64,000 nucleotides of DNA, from contig NZ_JNAL01000018.1 in assembly GCF_000759955.1 (NCBI RefSeq), positions 62,001 through 126,000 on the forward strand, given 5' to 3'. The DNA is from Prochlorococcus marinus str. MIT 9201. Lineage in GTDB: Bacteria; Cyanobacteriota; Cyanobacteriia; PCC-6307; Cyanobiaceae. The position numbers and the translations under genes are program-made. The notes beneath the pieces are model-generated. The model was not told where the DNA came from. It ran no database searches and saw nothing but the letters and a program-made list of their open reading frames with translations. This document shows, piece by piece, positions 1 to 9,666 of this stretch (position 1 is the stretch's first letter; each line of letters opens with the position of its first letter).

Positions 1-384
1 TCAACTTTAATAAATAGAGGTATCAATATCGTGAGTGGAGGAACTGATAACCATATTGTTTTACTCGATTTAAGAAGTATCAATATGACTGGCAAAATTG
101 CTGACTTGCTTGTAAGTGAAGTGAATATTACTGCAAATAAAAATACCGTTCCATTTGACCCTGAATCACCTTTTGTAACCAGCGGACTTAGGTTGGGAAC
201 TGCCGCTTTAACTACTAGAGGCTTTAATGCGGATGCTTTTGCTGAAGTTGGCGAAATTATTGCTGATAGATTACTAAACCCAGACGATTCACTAATTGAA
301 AGTCAATGTAAAGAAAGAGTATTAACCTTATGTAATCGTTTTCCTCTTTATGAAGGCAAACTTGAAGCATCAATTAAATCCTAA
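1..384 (+). CDS. glyA: Serine hydroxymethyltransferase, C-terminal part (5' end outside window)
   Basis: Interconverts serine and glycine with tetrahydrofolate, supplying one-carbon units in the cytoplasm. Only the last 127 codons are present; the frame is open from base 1. The segment carries the family signature SGGTDNH followed by LLDLR, and the substrate-carboxylate arginine motif [15 protein letters not shown] of the small domain. PLP lysine and most of the large domain lie upstream of the window. The end overlaps the proposed start of cinA by 35 bases, which suggests translational coupling or a later cinA start. Identification is secure from these motifs. Confidence 0.95.
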   Translation, partial: STLINRGINIVSGGTDNHIVLLDLRSINMTGKIADLLVSEVNITANKNTVPFDPESPFVTSGLRLGTAALTTRGFNADAFAEVGEIIADRLLNPDDSLIESQCKERVLTLCNRFPLYEGKLEASIKS

Positions 385-1645
385 CTCCAAGGGAGTTGAA
401 ATTCTTTCTATTGGAACAGAGCTACTCTTAGGAAATATTATAAATACAAATGCTCAATGGATTTCTGAACAGTTATCTCAATTAGGCTTAAATCACTTTA
501 GGCAATCAACTGTAGGTGATAATTATGATCGAATTATAAAAGTAATCCAAGAAATATCGAAAAGAAGTAATCTTTTAATCACAACTGGCGGCTTGGGACC
601 CACCCCAGATGACCTAACTACTGAAGCAATAGCCAAATCTTTTAATGTAACTCTGTTTGAAAGACCGCACTTATGGGAGGAAATTAAACAAAAACTACCA
701 AACTCAAAACTCCAGGAAGATTCATCTAGCTTAAGGAAACAATGTCTCTTCCCAAAAAATGCTCAAATAATTAATAACCCAAGGGGTACTGCCCCAGGAA
801 TGATATGGGAACCAATAAAAGGATTTACTATTCTTACTTTCCCCGGAGTACCAAGTGAAATGAAAACTATGTGGGAAGAGACGGCGTATGATTTCATTAA
901 AACCAAATTCTCAGATAATTATTCCTTTTTTTCAAATACTCTTAAATTTGCAGGTATTGGAGAATCTAGTGTTGCAGAAAAGATTAACGATCTTCTAAAT
1001 CTTAAAAACCCTACTGTTGCTCCTTATGCAAACTTAGGAGAGGTTAAACTAAGAATCACAGCGCGAGCAAAGAATCATCTAGAAGCAAAAAATATAATTA
1101 AACCTGTAAAAGAAAAATTAAAAAAAAAGTTTTCGAAATTTATTTTTGGAGAGGATCATGATACTCTTCCTAGCGTTGTAATAAAAGAATTAACCAAGAG
1201 GAACCAAACTATTGTTTTTGCTGAATCTTGCACCGGAGGTCTTCTATCTTCATCACTAACATCAATATCAGGCTCATCTAAAATTTTTAAAGGTAGCATT
1301 GTTTCCTATAGTAATGAGCTAAAAAATTCATTATTAAATATTTCAAAAGAAAAGCTAACAATACATGGAGCTGTTTCCAAAGAAGTTTGTGAGGCCATGT
1401 CAATTAATGCAAAAGAGAAATTAGAAGCAGATTGGGCAATAGCAATTAGTGGAATCGCTGGTCCTAGCGGAGGCAGTAAAGATAAACCTGTTGGACTTGT
1501 CTATATTTCTATTTCAGGACCTAATAATCATATTACTAACATCAAAAAAATATTTAACTCAACTCGCAATAGAATTGAAATTCAAACACTAAGTGTAAAT
1601 GTGTGTTTGAACAGTCTAAGATTAATCTTATTATCTAATAGTTAG
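350..1645 (+). CDS. cinA: CinA-family protein (molybdopterin-binding-like domain plus PncC amidase domain)
   Basis: 431 residues, the usual length for full CinA. Residues about 17-180 form the MoCF-like domain, with [14 protein letters not shown] at about 22-35 and [11 protein letters not shown] at about 77-87. The C-terminal PncC (NMN deamidase) domain starts near residue 280 with the AESCTGG nucleophile motif at 291-297 and [12 protein letters not shown] further on. Family role: recycling of nicotinamide mononucleotide and ADP-ribose-type pyrophosphatase activity; a competence role is not implied here. The ATG at 350 lies inside glyA; the homology-rich region begins only near residue 14, so a TTG at 362 or another later start is possible. 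Confidence 0.92.
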   Translation: MKANLKHQLNPNSKGVEILSIGTELLLGNIINTNAQWISEQLSQLGLNHFRQSTVGDNYDRIIKVIQEISKRSNLLITTGGLGPTPDDLTTEAIAKSFNVTLFERPHLWEEIKQKLPNSKLQEDSSSLRKQCLFPKNAQIINNPRGTAPGMIWEPIKGFTILTFPGVPSEMKTMWEETAYDFIKTKFSDNYSFFSNTLKFAGIGESSVAEKINDLLNLKNPTVAPYANLGEVKLRITARAKNHLEAKNIIKPVKEKLKKKFSKFIFGEDHDTLPSVVIKELTKRNQTIVFAESCTGGLLSSSLTSISGSSKIFKGSIVSYSNELKNSLLNISKEKLTIHGAVSKEVCEAMSINAKEKLEADWAIAISGIAGPSGGSKDKPVGLVYISISGPNNHITNIKKIFNSTRNRIEIQTLSVNVCLNSLRLILLSNS

Positions 1646-1660
1646 TAATTTTTTTACAAA

Positions 1661-3067
1661 TTGAGTCAAGATACCTTATTTGACAAAGTTTGGGATTTAC
1701 ACAAAGTTTCAAACCTTCCTGGTGGCTCAGATCAAATATTTATTGGTCTTCACCTAATCCATGAAGTGACAAGTCCTCAAGCATTTGGTGCTTTAAAAGA
1801 CAAAAACTTAAAAGTAAAATTCCCTAATAGAACTGTTGCTACAGTCGACCATATTGTGCCAACAGATAATCAGAGCAGGCCTTTCAAAGATAATCTTGCG
1901 GAACAAATGATTAGCACACTAGAGAAGAATTGCTTGCAACATAAAATAAGATTTTTTAATATTGGTAGTGGTAATCAAGGAATAGTACATGTCGTAGCAC
2001 CAGAATTGGGGCTAACACAACCAGGAATGACAATCGCTTGTGGGGACTCACATACTTCAACTCATGGAGCTTTTGGGTCAATTGCTTTTGGGATAGGGAC
2101 AAGCCAAGTAAGAGATGTTCTCGCAACTCAAACAATAGCCATGAACAAATTAAAGGTGAGGCAAATTTGGTGTGAAAACCAATTGTCTAACGGGGTTTAT
2201 GCTAAAGATTTAGTACTTCATATTATTAATAAACTTGGGGTGAAGGCAGGGGTAGGTTTTGCGTATGAATTCGCAGGTCCTGCGATCAATGCATTATCAA
2301 TGGAAGAAAGAATGACTATATGCAACATGTCTATAGAAGGAGGAGCAAGATGCGGCTACATAAACCCCGATGAAAAGACCTACAGTTACCTTAAAAATAA
2401 ATTATGTGCTCCCAAAAATGAGCATTGGAATAAAGCGCTCGCATGGTGGAAATCATTGAAAAGCGATGAAAATTCAATCTATGATGATGTAGTTAAATTA
2501 GATGCTTCTAAAATTGAACCAACCGTAACCTGGGGGATTACTCCCGGACAAAGTGTAGGAATCAATCAACAAATACCTCTTTTAGATGACTTGTCTCCGA
2601 ATGATAAATTAGTTGCTGAAGAGGCTTATGAATATATGAGTTTTAAGCCAGGACAATCAATAAAAAATACTCCTGTAGAAGTTTGTTTCATAGGCAGTTG
2701 CACAAATGGGAGAATCAGTGACTTAAGAGTTGCAACTGAAGTATTAAAAGGTAAAAAAGTATCTAAGAATGTAAAAGCATTTGTGGTTCCAGGTTCAGAA
2801 CAAGTAGCCAGTGAAGCCAAACAAGAAGGTCTTGATAAGATATTTAAGGATTCAGGATTTCAATGGCGGGAGCCTGGCTGCTCAATGTGTTTAGCAATGA
2901 ATTCAGATAAACTAATCGGTAATCAAGTCAGTGCTAGTTCTAGCAATAGAAATTTCAAGGGCAGGCAGGGATCTCCCAGCGGTAGAACACTTCTTATGAG
3001 TCCAGCGATGGTTGCTGCTGCCGCAATTAATGGCAAAGTCAGTGACGTTCGAGAATTCATCAACTAA
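1661..3067 (+). CDS. leuC: 3-isopropylmalate dehydratase large subunit
   Basis: Isomerises 2-isopropylmalate to 3-isopropylmalate in leucine biosynthesis together with LeuD. 468 residues with the three [4Fe-4S] cysteines at positions 347 (GSCTNGR) and 407 and 410 (GCSMC), the classical spacing. [14 protein letters not shown] is the conserved aconitase-family segment. The start is a TTG at 1661, the only sensible start for the conserved N-terminus ([11 protein letters not shown]). The stop overlaps the leuD ATG by one base (TAATG), so the two subunits are translationally coupled. Confidence 0.97.
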   Translation: MSQDTLFDKVWDLHKVSNLPGGSDQIFIGLHLIHEVTSPQAFGALKDKNLKVKFPNRTVATVDHIVPTDNQSRPFKDNLAEQMISTLEKNCLQHKIRFFNIGSGNQGIVHVVAPELGLTQPGMTIACGDSHTSTHGAFGSIAFGIGTSQVRDVLATQTIAMNKLKVRQIWCENQLSNGVYAKDLVLHIINKLGVKAGVGFAYEFAGPAINALSMEERMTICNMSIEGGARCGYINPDEKTYSYLKNKLCAPKNEHWNKALAWWKSLKSDENSIYDDVVKLDASKIEPTVTWGITPGQSVGINQQIPLLDDLSPNDKLVAEEAYEYMSFKPGQSIKNTPVEVCFIGSCTNGRISDLRVATEVLKGKKVSKNVKAFVVPGSEQVASEAKQEGLDKIFKDSGFQWREPGCSMCLAMNSDKLIGNQVSASSSNRNFKGRQGSPSGRTLLMSPAMVAAAAINGKVSDVREFIN

Positions 3068-3690
3068 TGCAATCAGCGTTTACCCCACCAAGTGGAAAAA
3101 TTTCTCAAATAAATGGACAATGCATCTCATTGATTGGCAACGACATTGATACAGATCGAATAATTCCAGCTCGTTTCTTGAAGTGTGTTGACTTTGATTC
3201 ATTGGGTGAATCTGTTTTTGAAGACGATAGAAAAACTTTAAAGGGAAAGCATCCTTTCGATCTAAAGGAAAACAAAAAAGCCTCAATACTTATAGTTAAT
3301 AGCAATTTTGGGTGTGGTTCCAGTAGAGAGCATGCTCCACAAGCACTTATGAGATGGGGTATTAAAGCAATTATAGGAGAGAGTTTCGCTGATATTTTTT
3401 ATAGTAATTGTATTGCTATTGGAATTCCATGTTTTACTCTTCCTAAAAATTCAATACAAAAAATTCAAAAATACGAAGATAATAAATTTTTATTCTTAGA
3501 AATTGATCTTAAAAATTCTATAGCAAAATCAAAAGATTTAAATTTTAATCTTGAGATTAAAGAAAGCTCTAGAAAAATGTTTTTATCAGGCGAATGGGAT
3601 GCAACTTCAACACTACTTGCTAATGAAAATCTTATTGAAAATAAATTGAACGATTTACCTTATCTAAAATTTAATAATCATTTGTTGTAA
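3067..3690 (+). CDS. leuD: 3-isopropylmalate dehydratase small subunit
   Basis: Swivelling-domain partner of LeuC. 207 residues; GNDIDTDRIIPARFLK near residues 23-39 and NFGCGSSREHAPQAL near 80-94 are the conserved LeuD motifs for substrate recognition. It follows leuC with a one-base overlap. Its stop codon ends at base 3690 and the stop of the opposing DUF3769 gene begins at 3691, so the two convergent genes have no space for a terminator between them. Confidence 0.96.
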   Translation: MQSAFTPPSGKISQINGQCISLIGNDIDTDRIIPARFLKCVDFDSLGESVFEDDRKTLKGKHPFDLKENKKASILIVNSNFGCGSSREHAPQALMRWGIKAIIGESFADIFYSNCIAIGIPCFTLPKNSIQKIQKYEDNKFLFLEIDLKNSIAKSKDLNFNLEIKESSRKMFLSGEWDATSTLLANENLIENKLNDLPYLKFNNHLL

Positions 3691-5646
3691 CTATTTAAAT
3701 CCAAATAAATTGAAAGAAATTCCTCCTACTTGGTTATGAGGTTTATAAAAAATACCAAATTCATAAGATCTTTTTTTCCAAAATAAAGAAATTTTGGAGT
3801 CTATAAATTCACCATAATCAGCTGAATCTTTTTTTAAGTTTAAAGTACCAAAACTTTTGAGGATAATCGGTCCAAACAGTTGCTGATCAAAAGCAATTTC
3901 TAATGTAAAATTCTCATAATTGTTGTCAAATTTAAAAACACTCTCTCCACTATCAAATTTATAGAAGGGTAAAAGACTGACACGAGTATAATCAAAAGTT
4001 TTATTTTTAAAATTACCCAATATTAGTTCTGGGCCTATACCTAGACCTAAATATTCTTGATGATCACCATTCTCATAGAAAGAATATGATGCTTCTAATC
4101 TTGTATTAAGACTAAAGCCTTTGGTGATTGGTTCATGAATATACCTATGAGAAATATCAATAGATTTATCTTCAGGTTCTTCAACACTTATTGGAAATTT
4201 CTGCTCAAGAGAATAAAAAAAGTTGCCTTTCAGATTGGAATACAGACTCTTTGAATCTAATGCCTCTGCAGTTAAATTAGCTAAACCAAATGATAAAATT
4301 TCAGTCTTCTTAATACCATTAAAATTCCAAGTTTTTACTTTTTGTAATCTTGAACCATAACCTGAGTAAATTTCTGCTTCACCCAATGAACCATTCCAGA
4401 TCCTTTCTCTATAAATTCCGTAAAAGATCTTCTCCCATTTTGAATCAAAAAAATTAAATTCTTTACTTAATTTAGTTTTTAATCTAAATGCATCGGAAAA
4501 TTTATTAAAGTCTAAAGAATTTAAATTTTTATCTATTTCTAAGTCCCAATTATTAATTCCTCCCTTTATCTGAGACTTTAATGCAAAAAAATCTTCAGAA
4601 ATTGTACTTCTCTTGACCTTATCTGAAGTTGGCGATTCCCCCTTCTTTACAAAACTTTTTGTATACCCTTTAAGTGAGCGTTGGATTAATAATTGCGGCT
4701 CCAAATCAAGTACAAAATCATCAAATAAATCTATTGAGTTAAATTTCCTGCCGATAAAATAGCCATCCTTATCTAAATTTTCATATCCAAATTTCCATCT
4801 ATTTTCAAGTTCAGAATCATTAAGATTCAAAGCTCTATCACCCATCCAAAAAGGTATTGATACTTTATCTTCAAGAATTAAATAATTCAATGAAGACTTA
4901 AATCGTAATTCTTCAGAAGAAGGGATAACTTCTAATGAGTTAATTGCTAATTTTACTTGCTTTAACTCTAGTAAATCATTACTAAATAAAGCCTTCTTAC
5001 TTGTCCACTTTTTACCATCAATGTTTATTTTATCTGTAAAAAATAGCCAATTTTCAACTTTATTAGGAGTATTTAAAACTTTCTCATTATTTAATTTAAG
5101 TACACTCCCTAACTTTTGAGAATCTAATAAGCTGAAATTTGACGATAAATCATTAATCAAGCTATTTGTATTGATAAAACCCTCGACATCTAAAAGATAA
5201 CCTTTCTCACTAATAAAGTTATATTCAAGTTGTGAAACTCTAAATAGTTGATCACTTAATCTTAAGGTTATATTTCCTTTAGCACTAATGTTTTTATTTA
5301 GTTTATCGTAAATTAAATTATCAGCTTCAAGCAGTTTGCCTCTGTACGAAACAGATACATTACCCTCCGCATAAATAACATCATTTATTTCCGATTGTTT
5401 GTCAGACTGAATTACTAACTCTTTTTGCTTATCAGTATTAACAGCTGAATATAATTCTGAATTTTTTGCCGAATTCGAGTAAGTTGTGTTTTTTATTGAT
5501 TTTTTACTATTTAGTTGAATATGTTGATAAAATCCTCTCTCATTAACTCTACGTGATTCAGCAGATTTTGATGGCTGTATAAAATTAATAAACAAAAAAG
5601 AAGTAAGTATTACTTTTTTTGAAATTCCAGAAATCAAAGCAATCAA
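3691..5646 (-). CDS. DUF3769 protein, LptD/OstA-like outer-membrane protein
   Basis: 651 residues. The N-terminus has a signal peptide (hydrophobic stretch at about 11-25, then SKSAES). Residues about 80-160 resemble the LptA/OstA beta-jellyroll (DVIYAEGNVSVSYRGKLLEADN, with AKGNITLRL repeating the pattern). The rest is rich in alternating polar/hydrophobic residues and aromatic ends, and terminates in GGISFNLFGFK, typical of an outer-membrane beta barrel. In cyanobacteria this family stands in for LptD, the lipopolysaccharide exporter of the outer membrane; that role is inferred from family knowledge. It lies 12 bases downstream of psbI on the same strand and probably shares its transcript. 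Confidence 0.8.
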   Translation of the reverse strand: MIALISGISKKVILTSFLFINFIQPSKSAESRRVNERGFYQHIQLNSKKSIKNTTYSNSAKNSELYSAVNTDKQKELVIQSDKQSEINDVIYAEGNVSVSYRGKLLEADNLIYDKLNKNISAKGNITLRLSDQLFRVSQLEYNFISEKGYLLDVEGFINTNSLINDLSSNFSLLDSQKLGSVLKLNNEKVLNTPNKVENWLFFTDKINIDGKKWTSKKALFSNDLLELKQVKLAINSLEVIPSSEELRFKSSLNYLILEDKVSIPFWMGDRALNLNDSELENRWKFGYENLDKDGYFIGRKFNSIDLFDDFVLDLEPQLLIQRSLKGYTKSFVKKGESPTSDKVKRSTISEDFFALKSQIKGGINNWDLEIDKNLNSLDFNKFSDAFRLKTKLSKEFNFFDSKWEKIFYGIYRERIWNGSLGEAEIYSGYGSRLQKVKTWNFNGIKKTEILSFGLANLTAEALDSKSLYSNLKGNFFYSLEQKFPISVEEPEDKSIDISHRYIHEPITKGFSLNTRLEASYSFYENGDHQEYLGLGIGPELILGNFKNKTFDYTRVSLLPFYKFDSGESVFKFDNNYENFTLEIAFDQQLFGPIILKSFGTLNLKKDSADYGEFIDSKISLFWKKRSYEFGIFYKPHNQVGGISFNLFGFK

Positions 5647-5658
5647 TAAATGAGAAGC

Positions 5659-5787
5659 TTAATCTTGAGGACTTTCTAGGTCTTTTCTATTTGGTGTTCT
5701 TGTTGGATCACTTGCTAAAAATCCAAAAAGAAAAATTCCTACGAAGAAAAATACGATAGTGTAAACAGAAATTTTTAGAGCAAGCAT
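5659..5787 (-). CDS. psbI: Photosystem II reaction centre protein PsbI
   Basis: 42 codons plus stop, read on the minus strand from ATG at 5787. The protein begins [19 protein letters not shown], has one transmembrane helix and ends with [17 protein letters not shown], the standard PsbI sequence pattern. It is a one-helix subunit bound to D1 and CP43 that stabilises photosystem II assembly in the thylakoid. It sits between psbN upstream and the LptD-like gene 12 bases downstream. Too short for most gene callers but unmistakable. Confidence 0.95.
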
Positions 5788-5915
5788 GGAAATAGTTTAG
5801 CTGACAGGTTTATATCTTATTAAATTTATATTTAAATTACGGTAAAAGGTTTACTTTTTGTATTTTTGGTAAATTTTGAAATACTTTATTAGAAGATTTT
5901 TAAATAACAAGTAAT

Positions 5916-6068
5916 TCAATCATCATGATCATCCCAAGGGTCGGTCAGCTTTGCTGCTTTGGGACCAAAAGCAGTCCAAAGACCAAAACCTGTTAAAGCT
6001 AGTAGTAGTGCCAGTATTGTTGCTGCGATAGAAACTGCAGGATCTGGAGCTGATGATAAAGTTTGCAT
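5916..6068 (-). CDS. psbN: Photosystem II assembly protein PsbN
   Basis: 50 residues from ATG at 6068. One transmembrane helix (AATILALLLALTGFGLWTAFG) followed by the family tail GPKAAKLTDPWDDHDD. PsbN is not a stable photosystem II subunit but is needed for assembly of the reaction centre. It is divergent from psbH, the classic psbN/psbH opposite-strand arrangement of cyanobacteria and chloroplasts, with 80 bases between the two starts. psbI follows 128 bases downstream on the same strand. Confidence 0.95.
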   Translation of the reverse strand: MQTLSSAPDPAVSIAATILALLLALTGFGLWTAFGPKAAKLTDPWDDHDD

Positions 6069-6148
6069 CAATTTTGCTAAGTTTGTAAACAAATTATGTA
6101 TAAGTTCTTATACAATAGCGAAATAATAATCGATTTAGTGAATTCATC

Positions 6149-6349
6149 ATGGGTCAAAAAACCGCTTTAGGAAGTCTTTTAAAGGCAATTGGCAATTCTG
6201 GTCAAGGTAAAGTTGTTCCAGGTTGGGGAGCTGTTCCTATTATGACTGTAATAGGGTTGCTTTTATTAGTTTTTCTTGTAATACTCCTTCAAATTTATAA
6301 TCAATCCCTACTACTGCAAGGTTTTTCAGTAGATTGGAATGGAAACTAA
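6149..6349 (+). CDS. psbH: Photosystem II reaction centre protein PsbH
   Basis: 66 residues with a short soluble N-terminus ([20 protein letters not shown]), the [10 protein letters not shown] segment and one transmembrane helix. It is a small thylakoid subunit near CP47 and the QB site. Like other cyanobacterial forms it lacks the long phosphorylated N-terminus of plant PsbH. The upstream region shared with psbN contains a -10-like TACAAT at 6111-6116, giving a leader of roughly 25 bases; I see no convincing -35 element. Confidence 0.96.
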   Translation: MGQKTALGSLLKAIGNSGQGKVVPGWGAVPIMTVIGLLLLVFLVILLQIYNQSLLLQGFSVDWNGN

Positions 6350-6494
6350 ATTTTTAAAATTAGTTACGATATATCATTAAGCTTATGTGAATATTCCTAA
6401 AGCAATAATTTTCTGAGAATTTTTGTTTTAATTTACTCAGTTATATTGTGTTTATATTTATAACTCTCAATGAAAAGAGATTTACGAATAAATA

Positions 6495-7097
6495 ATGAAT
6501 GAAATATATTTAATTGGATTAGGAAATCCAGGTAAAAAATACTCGCAAAGCAGGCACAATATAGGTTTTTTAATACTTGAAAATCTATCAAAAAAATATA
6601 ATTCAAATTTTTTATTAAAGGATAAACTTAAAAGTTCCTGCTCAGAATTCAAAATTAATGATTCCACTTACAGGTTATTTTTACCAAACACATTTATGAA
6701 TAATAGTGGGGAGGCTGTCCGAGCAATAGTTGATTGGTACAAAATTAATTTAGATCAAATTTTTGTAATAGTAGATGATAAAGATCTCCCCCTTGGGAAA
6801 ATAAGATTTAGAAAAAAAGGAAGCTCAGGTGGACATAACGGTCTTAAAAGCATTATTGAAAAATTACAAACTCAAAATTTCAATAGAATAAGAATTGGTA
6901 TCGGTTCTCCACTATCAATTGAAGGAAAGAATAATTACAACACTATTTCTCATGTCTTAGGCAATATTTCTTCAGAAGAAAAATTATTATTGGATAAAGT
7001 ATATAAAAGGGTAATAGAATCGCTCGAACAAATAAATATAAAAAAAGAGGAATATATCATGAATGAATTAAATTCTTTTGATAAAAAACAAATTTAG
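6495..7097 (+). CDS. pth: Peptidyl-tRNA hydrolase
   Basis: Releases peptidyl-tRNA that drops off ribosomes. 200 residues; begins LIGLGNPGKKYSQSRHNIGF with the catalytic histidine at residue 21, then FLPNTFMNNSG and IVDDKDLPLGKIR, the conserved substrate-binding Asn and Asp motifs, and GSSGGHNGLKSI. The gene is followed after three bases by the DUF3146 gene, so they likely share a transcript. Confidence 0.96.
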   Translation: MNEIYLIGLGNPGKKYSQSRHNIGFLILENLSKKYNSNFLLKDKLKSSCSEFKINDSTYRLFLPNTFMNNSGEAVRAIVDWYKINLDQIFVIVDDKDLPLGKIRFRKKGSSGGHNGLKSIIEKLQTQNFNRIRIGIGSPLSIEGKNNYNTISHVLGNISSEEKLLLDKVYKRVIESLEQINIKKEEYIMNELNSFDKKQI

Positions 7098-7100
7098 CAA

Positions 7101-7358
7101 ATGCAGCCAAAACCAGAGACAATAGCTAACGTGAGTATTAAAGAATATTGCTTTTCAAAAAAGCAAATAAAGGGAGTTGTAAAAGCTAGTAAATTTGAAT
7201 GGACTTTTACATGGTCATTTAATAAAGGATTATTATTAGTAAATCCTCCTTTAGGAAGGGCATTAATTGCGGATGCATTACTAAGGTTTTTATTGAAAAA
7301 AGATTATGCACTAGAAGCTGGCAGTGAATATACGTTCACTATTTTAGCCAAGTTTTGA
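7101..7358 (+). CDS. Small DUF3146-type conserved cyanobacterial protein
   Basis: 85 residues, no signal peptide or membrane segment. The pattern VKASKFEWTFTWSF, then PPLGRALIADALLRFL and a C-terminal YTFTILAKF matches the small cyanobacterial DUF3146 family as I remember it; no function is known to me. It directly follows pth (three-base gap) and its last 20 bases overlap the 3' end of the convergent YqgF-like gene. Confidence 0.75.
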   Translation: MQPKPETIANVSIKEYCFSKKQIKGVVKASKFEWTFTWSFNKGLLLVNPPLGRALIADALLRFLLKKDYALEAGSEYTFTILAKF

Positions 7359-7785
7359 AATCTATATTTTTTATATTTGGATTAAAAGTAAACTTCATTT
7401 TGCAAAAATCCTCTAAAATGACCAAAGCAGATATTGCATCGAGATTTTTATTCAGAACAAAAATCTCTCTGGGGATTAAACATTGCAGACCGCTTATTGG
7501 AAAAAGTTCAAAATATCTCGCTTTGGCTCTATAAGTGGTATTTTTTTCTTCAAAAATTTTTATTTCTTTTTTAAAAAAGTCCAGTTTTTCTCTTATTTTT
7601 CTACTAGTTGTACCGTTACCAATAATAATTTTTGATATATCTTCAGTAGTATTTATATTTCTAATATAATCCTCAATTAATTCGCTTTTTATAACGATAG
7701 CTCTGTAAACTTTTTTTTCACTAATTTCAGCTAAAACTAACCCACATTTATATTTACCAGGATCAATAGAAATGTATTTAAACAT
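7339..7785 (-). CDS. RNase H-fold resolvase-like protein, YqgF/RuvC type
   Basis: 148 residues. The N-terminal ISIDPGKYKCGLVL is the first acidic RNase H-like strand (Asp-Pro-Gly-x-x-x-x-Gly), KIIIGNGTTSR is the second conserved strand and the C-terminal region NLDAISALVILEDF supplies the last acidic residue. This is the pattern of YqgF/RuvX proteins, which process the 5' end of 16S rRNA precursor, but similarity is distant and some cyanobacterial relatives are called only resolvase. It follows the DUF3084 gene by six bases on the same strand. The 3' end overlaps the DUF3146 gene. Confidence 0.7.
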   Translation of the reverse strand: MFKYISIDPGKYKCGLVLAEISEKKVYRAIVIKSELIEDYIRNINTTEDISKIIIGNGTTSRKIREKLDFFKKEIKIFEEKNTTYRAKARYFELFPISGLQCLIPREIFVLNKNLDAISALVILEDFCKMKFTFNPNIKNIDFKTWLK

Positions 7786-7791
7786 AGATCA

Positions 7792-8751
7792 CTATAATTC
7801 AGAAATGTTCAATTCAACAATTATTGGGTCTGCAGTCCTACTATCTTTTAAAGATAAAACTTCTAAAAGATATTTTTTATTTTGACTTTTCTTTACCGAA
7901 TCTCTAATTTTTTTAATAAAGTCTTCTCTTGTAGTGATTTCGTTAACAATAGAGCCTCTAAACTTGATCTTATCTCTAGTTTTTCCTAAAAGAGTTTTTA
8001 GTTTTGAGTTGATATTTTTATTATCAAGATCTTTTTTTTCAAGAATTTCGCTCGTAATAACTTCTCCTCTTCTTACAACGATTTTATTCTTAAACAATTC
8101 TGGGTAAACAAAAACAAAATTATCACCTCTTAAGACATTAGCTGCCGATTTAATCAACATAATCCAATCCCCACCTTCTGCAGTGATCTCTTCAATTTCA
8201 GAAATATCGCTAGATCTAAAAAAAAGAATATTTTTTATTTCTTTTTTATTAGGGATTACAATTTTCTGAACATATTTATCTGCACTATTATAAATCTTTC
8301 CCAGATCTAATTTTATATTTGAATTAGATGTAACTTCTGCAATAAACAAGGTTTGTCCTCTTTTTATAACTACGTTTCCTCTTCTAAATTCCTTAACATT
8401 TTTTTTAAGCGCATTTAATTCCTTTTCCTTATTCATAATCTTATCTTCAAGTTTCTTCCTTTCTTCCTGCAAAGGAAGAAGCGCCTTTTTACTGTCATCT
8501 AATGTTTTTTGCAAAAAAGGAATATCGACAAAAAGTCTTTGCCTAAATTCTTCGCTAACTAAAAGCAGTAATCCTATAGAAATTGCACTAATAAAGCCTC
8601 CAGTTATTATCGTTACAATTGTTGCCGTTTTCTTGGGTCTTAGCCTTAGTATGCTAAATCTTGCTTTACCTATCTTTGTGCCGAGAAGATCCCCAAATGG
8701 TGCAATTAATCCTCCAAGTATTATTAAAAAAACAATTAAAATCCCAGCCAC
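7792..8751 (-). CDS. DUF3084 membrane-anchored coiled-coil protein
   Basis: 319 residues. Two N-terminal membrane segments (residues about 1-22 and 45-67) flank a conserved basic linker (GKARFSILRLRPKKTA). A coiled coil follows at about 80-120 (KTLDDSKKALLPLQEERKKLEDK...), then a soluble domain with FRRGNVVIKRGQTLF and VFVYPELFKNKIVVRRGEVI. This is the architecture of the cyanobacterial DUF3084 family; its function is unknown. It lies between ntcA upstream (39-base gap) and the YqgF-like gene downstream. Confidence 0.85.
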   Translation of the reverse strand: MAGILIVFLIILGGLIAPFGDLLGTKIGKARFSILRLRPKKTATIVTIITGGFISAISIGLLLLVSEEFRQRLFVDIPFLQKTLDDSKKALLPLQEERKKLEDKIMNKEKELNALKKNVKEFRRGNVVIKRGQTLFIAEVTSNSNIKLDLGKIYNSADKYVQKIVIPNKKEIKNILFFRSSDISEIEEITAEGGDWIMLIKSAANVLRGDNFVFVYPELFKNKIVVRRGEVITSEILEKKDLDNKNINSKLKTLLGKTRDKIKFRGSIVNEITTREDFIKKIRDSVKKSQNKKYLLEVLSLKDSRTADPIIVELNISEL

Positions 8752-8790
8752 ACTTTTTCATATTCTCAACACATCATAATTAATGATGAA

Positions 8791-9525
8791 TCAATTAAAC
8801 CGTTTTGCAAGAGCTATTGGGTCAAATACTGTAATCTTTTTTCTTTCAATATTGAGGAGACCTGAATCCTTTAAATCTCCTAATAATCTTGTAATTGTTA
8901 CTCTTGTTGAACCAATAGCTTCAGCAATAGCTTGTTGTGAGAGTCTCAAATCTATAGTTATTCCTTTTTCACTTGCAACTCCAAAGTCTCTACAAAGAAC
9001 CATTAAAAAACTTACTAAACGAGAAGACATATCTCTATGGGTAAGAGTTTCTATCATTGTTTCTGTTTGCAGGATCCGACTTGAAAGACCCTGTAACAAC
9101 AATAGTCCTACTGATGCATCTTCTTCTATTGCTCTTAAAACAGAATTCGCTGGAGCTGTTATCATTTCAACTCTTGTGAATGCAATAGCATGATAAAAAC
9201 GATCAGATCTATGGCCTGTTAGTAGAGACAAAACACCAAAAAGGCTATTCTCTCTTAAAAGAGCAACAGTTATTTCTTCACCAGACTCATAAACTCTTGA
9301 CAACCTAACTGCTCCCCTTCTAATCAAATAAACCCTCTCAGCAGGATCCCCAGGAAAGAAAATTGTTTTAGATCTCTCGACCATTTCTGTACTTGCACCC
9401 TCAAGACCTTTAATTACTTCCATTAAAGTTCTATTGATTGGGAAACGTTCTCCAACAGAGTTGATTTTACTTTGTCCGGACTGTTGAGGACTAAAGCGGC
9501 TGAATCCTCGAGACGAAGGTATCAT
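8791..9525 (-). CDS. ntcA: Global nitrogen regulator NtcA (CRP/FNR family)
   Basis: Activates nitrogen-assimilation genes in response to 2-oxoglutarate. 244 residues, longer at the N-terminus than the roughly 223-residue freshwater forms. The effector domain contains [37 protein letters not shown] in broken form, including the [11 protein letters not shown] and [17 protein letters not shown] motifs; the helix-turn-helix at about 190-215 is [20 protein letters not shown], identical in type to other NtcA proteins. Its own promoter carries an NtcA-type site (9573-9588), consistent with autoregulation. It is divergent from the CobO-like/dcd/thyX operon. Confidence 0.97.
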   Translation of the reverse strand: MIPSSRGFSRFSPQQSGQSKINSVGERFPINRTLMEVIKGLEGASTEMVERSKTIFFPGDPAERVYLIRRGAVRLSRVYESGEEITVALLRENSLFGVLSLLTGHRSDRFYHAIAFTRVEMITAPANSVLRAIEEDASVGLLLLQGLSSRILQTETMIETLTHRDMSSRLVSFLMVLCRDFGVASEKGITIDLRLSQQAIAEAIGSTRVTITRLLGDLKDSGLLNIERKKITVFDPIALAKRFN

Positions 9526-9545
9526 AAATATCTTTACTATTAGAA

Positions 9546-9588
9546 AATTTAAGAAGACACCCTAAAATTTCTTGTATCAACTGTAACA
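9546..9588 (-). promoter_or_regulatory. NtcA-activated promoter of ntcA
   Basis: On the minus strand the sequence GTTACAGTTGATAC (within TGT-N10-ACA, 9573-9588) matches the NtcA consensus GTA-N8-TAC with one mismatch. Exactly 22 bases downstream is TAAATT (9546-9551), fitting the TAN3T -10 element of class II NtcA promoters. A start near 9539 would give a leader of about 14 bases before the ntcA ATG. Seen directly in the sequence; NtcA binding is inferred. Confidence 0.65.
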
Positions 9589-9666
9589 TTTTCCAAATGT
9601 TATAAGTTTCTTTATGCACTTCTTATTGTTAGTTTCAAATTTCTCAACTCTTTTTTAAGTAAAATT

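Noticed and set aside
8783-9193. 136-residue open frame opposite ntcA
   Set aside because: Shadow of ntcA; the sequence is explained by the conserved NtcA domains on the other strand.
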